8,176 nt of DNA from Chloroflexota bacterium (GTDB lineage: Bacteria; Chloroflexota; Dehalococcoidia; GIF9; UBA5620). Location: NCBI GenBank assembly GCA_026389735.1, contig JAPLHH010000016.1, forward strand, positions 1 to 8,176, in the 5' to 3' direction. The position numbers and the translations under genes are program-made. Positions 1 through 5,386 of this stretch are shown piece after piece (the first letter of the stretch is position 1; every line of letters starts with the position of its first letter). Under the pieces are notes generated by a model, which saw nothing but the letters and a program-made list of their open reading frames with translations, was not told the origin of the DNA and did no database searches.

Positions 1-1
1 C

Positions 2-385
2 GGATGGTTACATACCGGTGATATGGGGCGTTATGATGAGGATGGCTACATCTACATTGTAGATAGAAGAAAGGACATGATTGTTTCTGGCGGGGAGAAT
101 ATCTATCCTCGAGAGGTGGAGGAAGTGCTTTATCAGCACCCGGCTGTATTGGAATGTGCTGTGTTTGGTATTCCAGATCCCAAATGGGTAGAATCAGTCC
201 ACGCTGCAGTCTCTCTCAAGAAGCGTGCAACGGTGACACCAGAGGAGCTAATAGGATTCTGTAAGAAGAATATAGCTAGGTATAAGGCGCCTAAGTCAAT
301 AGAGATTATGCCGGAGATACCTAAGGGGGCGACGGGTAAGATACTCAAAAGGGAGATGAAGAACAAGTATTGGGCTGGAAGATGA
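2..385 (+). CDS. Acyl-CoA synthetase (AMP-forming), C-terminal part; 5' end outside window
   Basis: This is the C-terminal end of an ANL-superfamily (AMP-binding) acyl-CoA ligase, which activates a carboxylic acid with ATP and then joins it to CoA. The frame is open from base 2, so the start lies upstream of the window; 128 residues are visible. They begin with GWLHTGD, the conserved motif whose Asp contacts the ribose of AMP. DRRKD follows, marking the hinge to the mobile C-terminal domain, and then the SGGENIYPREVEEVL block. Near the end, PKGATGKILKREM carries the catalytic lysine (codon 338-340) needed for adenylation. The family is clear, but the specificity-determining N-terminal domain is missing, so the substrate (fatty, aromatic or other acid) cannot be told. 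The gene converges on livF across about 30 bases, so it belongs to a different transcript from the rest of the window. Confidence 0.95.
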   Translation, partial: GWLHTGDMGRYDEDGYIYIVDRRKDMIVSGGENIYPREVEEVLYQHPAVLECAVFGIPDPKWVESVHAAVSLKKRATVTPEELIGFCKKNIARYKAPKSIEIMPEIPKGATGKILKREMKNKYWAGR

Positions 386-387
386 AG

Positions 388-411
388 AAGACGTAAAATC
401 TACCGTCTTTT
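388..411. terminator. Short hairpin terminator between convergent genes
   Basis: AAGACG (388-393) can pair with CGTCTT (404-409) around a 10-base loop. TTTT at 408-411 partly overlaps the right arm on the plus strand. The hairpin starts three bases after the acyl-CoA synthetase stop codon and ends just before the livF stop on the other strand. It could therefore end transcription from the left, and possibly from both sides. The stem is short and the T-run weak, so this is a plausible rather than a strong terminator. Confidence 0.45.
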
Positions 412-414
412 AAG

Positions 415-1119
415 CTACAGTCCCAAATAGGCTTTCCTCACATAATTACTTGTAAGAAGCTTATCACAGACACCTTCCATGGCCACACGTCCATTTTCTA
501 GCACGTACGCCCGATCAGCTGTCTCCAGGGTAAGTCGAACATTTTGCTCAATCAGAAAGATGGTAAGTCCCTGCTCACGCAGGGACTTAATAACGCGGAA
601 AACGTCCTCCACCAGCATCGGTGCTAGCCCATATGATGGTTCGTCAAAGGCGCATAGTTTCGGTCGTGACATTAGACCCCTACCCATAGCTAGCATTTGC
701 TGTTCACCACCGCTTAATGTTCTGGCTAATTGTCCTCGCCTTTCTTCTAGTATGGGAAAGAGTTCATAAACCTGCTTAATCGTTTCTTCCTTCTGTTTCC
801 AGGCGTGATAAGTATAGGCACCCATCTCTAAGTTCTCATGCACCGTCATTTCCCTAAAAACCCTTCCCCCTTCGGGTATGTGAGAAATACCTAGCCCAAC
901 AATAGCGTGAGGGGTTAGGCCGTCTATCCGCTTACCAAGGAACTCCACACTGCCTGAAGCGGGCCGGAGCAAACCGGATATAGTATTAAGCAGTGTAGTT
1001 TTACCGGCTCCGTTGGAACCAACTAAGGCAACTATTTCTGCCTCATTGATTTTTAAAGAAACATCCCACAAGGCTTGAACCTTGCCATAAAAAGTATTTA
1101 GGTTGCTAATTTCCAGCAT
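415..1119 (-). CDS. livF: Branched-chain amino acid-type ABC transporter, ATP-binding protein LivF
   Basis: This is one of the two cytoplasmic ATPases of a HAAT-family importer. It hydrolyses ATP at the LivH/LivM permease to drive uptake. The 234-aa length is normal for LivF. Visible motifs are Walker A GSNGAGKT (34-41), a Q-loop region with IPEGGRVFREMTV (81-93), the canonical signature LSGGEQ (135-140), and Walker B ending in the catalytic Glu of DEP (159-161). The segment after it, IEQN (190-193), has Gln where many ABC proteins have the switch His, as is usual for LivF. LCAF before DE is less hydrophobic than the common LLLL. The ATG sits 4 bases after the livG stop, with an AGGAG sequence about 9 bases upstream, so it is probably translationally coupled. 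It is the last gene of the cluster. Family and role are secure; the transported substrate is not known. Confidence 0.95.
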   Translation of the reverse strand: MLEISNLNTFYGKVQALWDVSLKINEAEIVALVGSNGAGKTTLLNTISGLLRPASGSVEFLGKRIDGLTPHAIVGLGISHIPEGGRVFREMTVHENLEMGAYTYHAWKQKEETIKQVYELFPILEERRGQLARTLSGGEQQMLAMGRGLMSRPKLCAFDEPSYGLAPMLVEDVFRVIKSLREQGLTIFLIEQNVRLTLETADRAYVLENGRVAMEGVCDKLLTSNYVRKAYLGL

Positions 1120-1123
1120 AAGC

Positions 1124-1843
1124 CTAGTCTCCTAAGTATACCTCAACAACTGTTCTGTTATTGCAAATCTCCTGTGGCGTGCCTTCGGCAATCTTCTCAC
1201 CGTGATGGAGCACCATAATTCGGTCACATATGCTCATAATTGCTTTCATGACGTGTTCAATCATAAAAATGGTAATCCCCTTATCCCGAAGCTCGGTTAC
1301 CAACTCCATAGCCTCAGCCATCTCAGTGTGGTTTAACCCTGCCATCAGCTCATCGAGCAGCAATAGCTCTGGCTTGGTGGCTAAAGCTCGAGCTACTTCA
1401 AGTCGCTTTTGGTTAGCCAGGGTTAAGTCTCTAGCCGGGGTAGCTCTTACTGCTGACAATCCCACAAGCTCTAATGACTCCATAGCTTCCCTGACAGCAT
1501 CCGCTGATGACATACTTGTTGACGCTCCAAAAAACGAGCCCACCAATGCATTATCAAGAACTGGCATATTGGCAAAAATTTTAACCGATTGAAAAGTTCT
1601 CGCCACTCCCCGCCTACAGATTTGATGCGGCTTTAAGCCAGTAATCTTTTCGTCTTTAAATCTTATTGCCCCTGATTTAGTAGCGAGGGCACCCGATATT
1701 AAATTAAACAGCGTTGTTTTGCCAGCTCCATTAGGACCAATCAGACCTACGATTTCGCCCTGGTCAACATGGAAGTTGACATTCGATAATGCGGCTAATC
1801 CTCCAAAATACTTGGTCACCCTTTCACCTTCAAGTATTCGCAT
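1124..1843 (-). CDS. livG: Branched-chain amino acid-type ABC transporter, ATP-binding protein LivG
   Basis: This is the second ATPase of the importer, expected to form a heterodimer with LivF. It is 239 aa long, slightly short of the roughly 250-255 typical of LivG. Walker A is GPNGAGKT (36-43), the Q-loop lies in ARTFQ (81-85), the Walker B/catalytic segment is LLLLDE (160-165), and the switch His is in IEHVMK (195-200). Two positions are unusual. The ABC signature reads LTLANQ (140-145) instead of an LSGGQ- or LAYGDQ-like motif, so the glycine is lost. DELMAGLN also replaces the common DEPAAGLN. The following KRLEVARALA is conserved, so the fold is intact, and I believe such signatures define a LivG subfamily. 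The start overlaps the end of livM by 14 bases, indicating one transcript with coupled translation. AAGGAGG lies about 14 bases upstream and AGGGA much closer. Confidence 0.94.
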   Translation of the reverse strand: MRILEGERVTKYFGGLAALSNVNFHVDQGEIVGLIGPNGAGKTTLFNLISGALATKSGAIRFKDEKITGLKPHQICRRGVARTFQSVKIFANMPVLDNALVGSFFGASTSMSSADAVREAMESLELVGLSAVRATPARDLTLANQKRLEVARALATKPELLLLDELMAGLNHTEMAEAMELVTELRDKGITIFMIEHVMKAIMSICDRIMVLHHGEKIAEGTPQEICNNRTVVEVYLGD

Positions 1844-2795
1844 GCTTCCCTGTCAGACCTCCTTTCTGCCGCTTTTGCCTCAATCTTTGTATCAAGCCTA
1901 CAAGTCCATCGGGCAGGTATAAGATAACGACCACTAATATAATGCCGAAAATGAGCATATAGTAATAGGGGAACTTGGTTAGTAGCACTTCTTCCAGGTA
2001 GGCAAAGATAGCTGCGCCTATTACGGGACCGTAAAGTTGCCCAATACCGCCAAATATAGCCATTAAAACCGGCAGAAAAGAAAAGAGCGGATTAAAGGCG
2101 ACGTATGGGTCGATATATGTCCATCTTGTCGCCATGATTGCCCCGGCTGCCCCGATAAAAATAGCGCTGATGGCGAAGGTGATAACCTTCACCAAAGTTA
2201 CGTTGACGCCCATGTGAGCCGCGGCTTCCTCGTTGTCACCGATACTTTGCATGGCTAAGCCGAACTTAGAGCGTTTGATAAAGTAGACGGTAAGCATTAA
2301 TAGCACAAAAATGCCGAGCATGACGTAATAAATAGTGATGTTATCTACGAGGACAACGAATCTGCCACGCGTGCCCGTTATAGTAATCTCCCAAAACAGG
2401 AGAAGATGCTTGATGAGCTCAACGAGTCCGAAAGTGAATATGGCAAAATATATGCCCCTCAGCCTCAGGGTTATGGCGCCAACGATAAGGGCAAGTACGA
2501 AGCTGACGAGACCACCAGCAGCGACAACAACAAGTAGGGGTAGTTCTTTCCCCAGTATGGCTGTAGTATATAGGCCGACCCCAAAGAATGCCGATGTCGC
2601 CAGTGAGATATAACCGGTAGGACCGGAAAAAAGAGCCCAGCTCACCGTAAGGACGATATACATGAGGATGGCGGCCAGTAGTATGACAGTATAAGCGGGT
2701 ATATATAGAGGTGAAGTAGCTAGCAGGATTAATAAGATTAGACTAATTAACCCCGGTACCAAGAACCTTTTAGATGTAAATGTGGTCATATCCAT
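1830..2795 (-). CDS. livM: Branched-chain amino acid-type ABC transporter permease LivM
   Basis: This is an inner-membrane permease subunit, expected to pair with LivH to form the translocation channel. The 321-aa product is almost entirely hydrophobic, with about eight to ten membrane segments. Family marks are GPTGYISLATSAFFGVGLYT near residues 58-77, the cytoplasmic coupling loop GDNEEAAAHMGVN (186-198) that contacts the ATPase, and GGIGQLYGPVIGA (249-261). The C-terminus has the usual LPDGLVGLI and then a basic tail. I chose the ATG at 2795, four bases after the livH stop. An in-frame ATG at 2789 has a GAG about 6 bases upstream and is nearly as good. A TTG at 2810 is also in frame but would overlap livH and has no clear ribosome site. 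The 3' end overlaps livG. Confidence 0.93.
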   Translation of the reverse strand: MDMTTFTSKRFLVPGLISLILLILLATSPLYIPAYTVILLAAILMYIVLTVSWALFSGPTGYISLATSAFFGVGLYTTAILGKELPLLVVVAAGGLVSFVLALIVGAITLRLRGIYFAIFTFGLVELIKHLLLFWEITITGTRGRFVVLVDNITIYYVMLGIFVLLMLTVYFIKRSKFGLAMQSIGDNEEAAAHMGVNVTLVKVITFAISAIFIGAAGAIMATRWTYIDPYVAFNPLFSFLPVLMAIFGGIGQLYGPVIGAAIFAYLEEVLLTKFPYYYMLIFGIILVVVILYLPDGLVGLIQRLRQKRQKGGLTGKHANT

Positions 2796-2799
2796 CTCT

Positions 2800-3672
2800 T
2801 TACTTCCCAAAAATACCTGCTGGTCTCACCAGGAGCAGGAGCATGAAGAGCACATAATAAGCAGCTATTGATAAACTGGGCTGCCAGCTACTCACTATGC
2901 TGCCGATAAGACCAAGTATAAAACCACCGATAAAACTGCCGGGGATACTGCCCAACCCACCTAAGACGACCACAATGATAGCGATTAGGGTATATTCCAG
3001 GCCCATAGTTGCGTAAATAGGGTAGCACATGCTGACAAGTACGCCGGCAAAACCAGCCAGTAAAGCACCAAATCCAAAGCATAAAGCCAGCACCTGGTTA
3101 ATGTTTACCCCCATGAGTCCGGCGGTCGCCGGGTCTTCAGCCGCCGCCCGAATTGCTTTCCCCAGCCGGGTATGGATTAAAACCATGTAAAAGGTTAAAC
3201 CTATGACTACGGCAAACAAAAGGGCTACCAGACGGTTGGCGGCAAATACCGTTCCCAAAAAATTGACCCCAAAGGCTAGATAAGAGTACCCCCTCATCCC
3301 ACTACCCCATATGATTAAAGCTATATTTTGAACGATGAAGAAGAGACCGAAAGCGGCTAACATAGAATTGGCCTCGAAGGCAGCCGGTGATGGTGACGAG
3401 TTTCTAAGGCGGGTGAATACAGTCCGGTAGATTAGAAAACCTAATATAAATGTAACAGGACCGCAAATGGCGAGGGAGACAAGCGGGTTAATTCCGAAGG
3501 CTGTATATACCGTCCAGGTGAGGAGAGCCCCGATCATAATAAATTCGCCGTGGGCTATGTTCAGCACCCGGGCAACACCGTACTGCAGGCTGAGCCCCAT
3601 AGCAATCAGGGAATAGATGCCGCCCATCAATAAGCCCGCAATAAATATGTCGAAGATTCGTGCGATCACCAT
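2800..3672 (-). CDS. livH: Branched-chain amino acid-type ABC transporter permease LivH
   Basis: This is the other inner-membrane permease of the importer. It is 290 aa, a usual LivH length, with about eight hydrophobic segments. The N-terminal family block GVARVLNIAHGEF (32-44) matches the G-x-x-x-x-x-N-x-A-H-G pattern of LivH proteins. The coupling loop lies at GKAIRAAAEDPATAGLMGVN (171-190), and GGLGSIPGSFIGGFILGL (238-255) is the conserved late block. The product ends in the typical VRPAGIFGK. The ATG at 3672 has AGGAAG about 6 bases upstream. The gene follows livK after 159 bases that contain a nested inverted repeat, which may set its expression relative to the receptor gene. Confidence 0.95.
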   Translation of the reverse strand: MVIARIFDIFIAGLLMGGIYSLIAMGLSLQYGVARVLNIAHGEFIMIGALLTWTVYTAFGINPLVSLAICGPVTFILGFLIYRTVFTRLRNSSPSPAAFEANSMLAAFGLFFIVQNIALIIWGSGMRGYSYLAFGVNFLGTVFAANRLVALLFAVVIGLTFYMVLIHTRLGKAIRAAAEDPATAGLMGVNINQVLALCFGFGALLAGFAGVLVSMCYPIYATMGLEYTLIAIIVVVLGGLGSIPGSFIGGFILGLIGSIVSSWQPSLSIAAYYVLFMLLLLVRPAGIFGK

Positions 3673-3831
3673 GATAGCTTCCTATCTTTAGCAATCTCAT
3701 AGATGCAGGCTGCCTAAGAGGCGCAGCATAAATCCTGCGGTCAAAATAACCACGCTTAAGTTGTTATTTTGGCATCCTTTAGACAGCCTGCTTAACTACT
3801 TATTCTGTTGTTGATAACTCGATGCCTAATC
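3673..3831. other. livK-livH intergenic region
   Basis: This 159-base gap has no plausible gene. Most of it is taken up by the nested inverted repeat at 3705-3791. The part next to livH holds only the livH ribosome-binding site, with AGGAAG on the minus strand just before its ATG. The hairpin arms are not followed by a clear run of T on the minus strand. A full terminator is therefore unlikely; partial attenuation or mRNA stabilisation is more plausible. Confidence 0.6.
3705..3791. repeat. Nested inverted repeat (cruciform-like) between livK and livH
   Basis: The outer arms are 13 bases each: GCAGGCTGCCTAA at 3705-3717 and TTAGACAGCCTGC at 3779-3791. They pair at 12 of 13 positions. Inside them, CAAAATAAC (3742-3750) and GTTATTTTG (3763-3771) pair perfectly over 9 bases around a 12-base loop that contains the palindrome CTTAAG. 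In a livK-livH transcript this could fold as a hairpin on a long stem and affect mRNA decay or read-through. An 87-base unit with terminal inverted repeats could also be a small non-autonomous repeat element, but I see no flanking target duplication and no second copy in the window. Confidence 0.7.
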
Positions 3832-5088
3832 TTACTTTGGTGGTGCTGGCCACGCTGGCTTGGGATATACAAATGGTGCGGTAGTAATTCCACCTCCTAC
3901 GATTTCACACACACCATTTTGCCACTGACCAATCTCTCCAGGATGGCATTCCTTTGCCATCAGTCCACCGCCGTCACCGAACATCGTAAACCAAGTCGGT
4001 CCCAGAACCGTATCAAGCTTCTCGGTAGCAAGAACATCTCTTAGCTTTTTCTGGTCAATGGTTCCAACCTTCTCAACAGCTGCCTTCCAAATGTCCAACG
4101 CAGCCCAATAGAGTGGATGTCCCCACCAGTCGTTGAGTTCTTCGGGCTTGCCCGCATAGATTTTATCGTACATCTCGCTGATTGCGGGAGACGTTCCGCG
4201 GTTAGCAGTAGCAAAACAAGTTACTCCCTCCACCGCGGGACCAAATGCTGTGTGATAAAACCCGAAATTGGCTCCGGGGCCCATAATTATGGCCTTTGGG
4301 TTATAGCCAAGCGCTATTGCCGTCCCAGTAACAGGCATGACCTGGTCGGGATAACCAAGAACGCAAAAGACATCAGCACCAGATGCCTTAGCATCCATTA
4401 TTATAGGTGCGAAGTCCTTAAGGTCGGGCGGAACGCTCACATTTGCAAGGATTTTAATTCCCACCCTTCCGAATTCGTTACCAGTCACGCCGGAATACTC
4501 TATGCCAAAGACGTCAGCGATGTAGATTACATATGCCGTCTTCGCGCCCTTTGCCTTAAGCATGTCAGCAAAAACTGGCAGCTGGTACCAGTCAGAAAAA
4601 CTCAAGGAGATGAACGAGTAGGGTAGGCTGGGAAGCAGGTCCTTGAGAGTCGTGGCACCACCCTCGGCGGTCACCAGTACATACCCGTACTTATTGGCTA
4701 TGGGGGCTTGACCAAAAACAAAAGCGCTGCCACAGGCAGGCCACAGGAAGTCAACCTTGTCCTCTAGAATCAGTTTTTCCGTCAGCCTCGTCATCGTGCC
4801 CACATCAGATTTATCATCATATATAATTGTCTCTATGGGTAGTTTCTTGCCATACTCCGACAGATATATCCCGCCCTCGGCATTGACCATAGGAATCCAT
4901 GTCTCATAGATTGGTCTGAATGCCGAGTCGCCAATAATAGCCAATGGTCCGGAGATAGGCCTTGACATACCAACGACGATTTTGTCTTTGACTGGTGGGG
5001 CTGGTTTAGCGCAGGCACCAAACAAAGGCAATGCTACTAAGGCGACTAGTGTTAACGCTATTACGCTAAATAATACCTTCTTTTTCAC
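3832..5088 (-). CDS. livK: Lipoprotein solute-binding receptor of a branched-chain amino acid-type ABC transporter
   Basis: This is the extracytoplasmic receptor that captures the substrate and delivers it to LivH/LivM (Peripla_BP_6/LivK type). I set the start at GTG 5088, because GGAGGAG (5101-5095) lies 6 bases upstream and the product then opens with a textbook lipoprotein signal. That signal has three lysines, a hydrophobic core and a lipobox LFGAC with Cys26. The mature protein begins KPAPPVKDKIVVGMSRPISG, which is the first strand and loop of the fold. Further marks are the YDDKSD segment and the C-terminal GEIGQWQNGVCEIVGG strand pair, ending in YPKPAWP. At 418 aa it is slightly longer than classical LivK. 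The same frame stays open to an ATG at 5160, which would add 24 residues. Ligands of this family include amino acids, amides, aromatic acids and urea, so leucine transport should not be assumed. Confidence 0.93.
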   Translation of the reverse strand: MKKKVLFSVIALTLVALVALPLFGACAKPAPPVKDKIVVGMSRPISGPLAIIGDSAFRPIYETWIPMVNAEGGIYLSEYGKKLPIETIIYDDKSDVGTMTRLTEKLILEDKVDFLWPACGSAFVFGQAPIANKYGYVLVTAEGGATTLKDLLPSLPYSFISLSFSDWYQLPVFADMLKAKGAKTAYVIYIADVFGIEYSGVTGNEFGRVGIKILANVSVPPDLKDFAPIIMDAKASGADVFCVLGYPDQVMPVTGTAIALGYNPKAIIMGPGANFGFYHTAFGPAVEGVTCFATANRGTSPAISEMYDKIYAGKPEELNDWWGHPLYWAALDIWKAAVEKVGTIDQKKLRDVLATEKLDTVLGPTWFTMFGDGGGLMAKECHPGEIGQWQNGVCEIVGGGITTAPFVYPKPAWPAPPK

Positions 5089-5094
5089 TTGTTT

Positions 5095-5101
5095 CTCCTC
5101 C
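5095..5101 (-). promoter_or_regulatory. Ribosome-binding site that fixes the livK start
   Basis: On the minus strand GGAGGAG lies 6 bases before a GTG (5088) that is followed by Lys-Lys-Lys and the lipoprotein signal sequence. A second strong site, AGGAGG at 5167-5162, lies further upstream. It could serve GTG 5151 in the same frame, or an ATG at 5153 that is followed at once by TGA. The signal-peptide logic favours the downstream site. Confidence 0.75.
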
Positions 5102-5178
5102 TTTTCAAAACTTTCCAAGATTGTATTAGGTCTTGTTACATAAAATCTCACATATATCATACCTCCTCTTCATTTTCA

Positions 5179-5361
5179 TTATGATATCGGTTCTGGTGCC
5201 CTAGTAAACTTGCGAGATGTGTTTTGTGCCGCTGGAAGCTTTTCTTGCCAGCAGGCAGAACTCAGAAATATCCACCGCATCCTGTAACTCCTTGCTCTTG
5301 GGATGAGTATAGTTAATCGACCCAACGTTGTCAAGACCCCCTTCGCTGAAATATCTACCAT
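5179..5361 (-). CDS. Small ORF, candidate leader peptide upstream of livK
   Basis: This 60-codon frame has two credible starts. ATG 5361 has AAGGG (5372-5368) 6 bases upstream, but it lies upstream of the predicted promoter. ATG 5280 has AAGGAG (5293-5288) 7 bases upstream, starts about 19 bases after the predicted transcript start, and would give a 33-aa peptide beginning MRWIFLSSACW. The peptide is not notably rich in Leu, Ile or Val, so classical amino-acid attenuation is not indicated. I recognise no family. The amino-acid sequence looks less protein-like than the frame one base away (5201-5386). The ORF may be an untranslated accident, a regulatory leader, or the first codons of a frameshifted gene. 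Confidence 0.25.
   Translation of the reverse strand: MVDISAKGVLTTLGRLTILIPRARSYRMRWIFLSSACWQEKLPAAQNTSRKFTRAPEPIS
5228..5256 (-). promoter_or_regulatory. Bulged hairpin in the livK leader RNA
   Basis: On the minus strand GCC-T-GCTGG-C-AAG can pair with CTT-CCAGC-GGC around a 5-base AAAAG loop, giving 11 base pairs with two single-base bulges. It lies within the small leader ORF and about 140 bases before the livK start. No T-run follows it, so it is not an intrinsic terminator. A ribosome translating the leader ORF would disrupt it. Confidence 0.45.
5306..5334 (-). promoter_or_regulatory. Sigma70-type promoter for the liv operon
   Basis: On the minus strand TTGACA (5334-5329) is a perfect -35 box. 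It is separated by exactly 17 bases from TATACT (5311-5306), a -10 box one base from consensus. Transcription should begin near 5299, reading into livK. Spacing, strand and position just upstream of a complete transporter operon all agree. It implies that liv genes can be transcribed apart from the two phosphotransferase genes, although read-through from those remains possible. No operator palindrome is obvious around it. Confidence 0.7.
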
Positions 5362-5386
5362 AAATTTCCCTTTTTAATGAAGCCGT

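Larger units (their letters stand above)
5089..5386 (-). promoter_or_regulatory. Leader region of the liv operon
   Basis: The 298 bases between the phosphohistidine-protein gene and livK are not empty spacer. Reading on the minus strand they hold, in order, a small ATG with its own ribosome site (5361), a strong promoter (5334-5306), a second small ATG with ribosome site (5280), a bulged hairpin (5256-5228), and two purine-rich ribosome sites before livK. From the predicted transcription start near 5299 the livK leader would be about 210 bases, long enough for translational or RNA-structure control. I recognise no known riboswitch class in it. Confidence 0.55.
5201..5386 (-). other. Open frame without a start codon, possible gene remnant
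   Basis: This frame directly follows the TAA of the phosphohistidine-protein gene, in the same phase, and stays open for 61 codons to TAG at 5203-5201. It has no ATG, and its only GTG falls well inside (about codon 38). Its translation looks like ordinary soluble protein, with GRYFSEGGLDNVGS at residues 10-23 and then KSKELQDAVDISEFCLLARK (30-49). One added G in the GGGGG run near 5340 would join it to the well-placed ATG 5361 and give a protein of about 53 aa. The start RYFSEGGLDN weakly recalls small proteins resembling the pyruvate kinase C-terminal domain, but the rest does not align convincingly. A remnant, a sequencing error or chance are all possible. Confidence 0.25.

Noticed and set aside
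3705..3791. Intrinsic terminator after livK
   Set aside because: Neither stem is followed on the minus strand by a run of T, and livH lies directly downstream in the same orientation.
4117..4626. Plus-strand open frame of 169 codons
   Set aside because: It is antisense to livK, whose minus-strand product matches its family from signal peptide to C-terminus. No ribosome site or protein family supports the plus-strand frame.
5089..5160. livK starting at ATG 5160
   Set aside because: AGGAGG is only one base from this ATG, too close to work. The extra 24 charged residues would sit ahead of a complete lipoprotein signal that starts at GTG 5088.
5160..5240. Riboswitch in the livK leader
   Set aside because: No known aptamer signature is visible. 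The only clear structure is one bulged hairpin, which is not enough to name a class.
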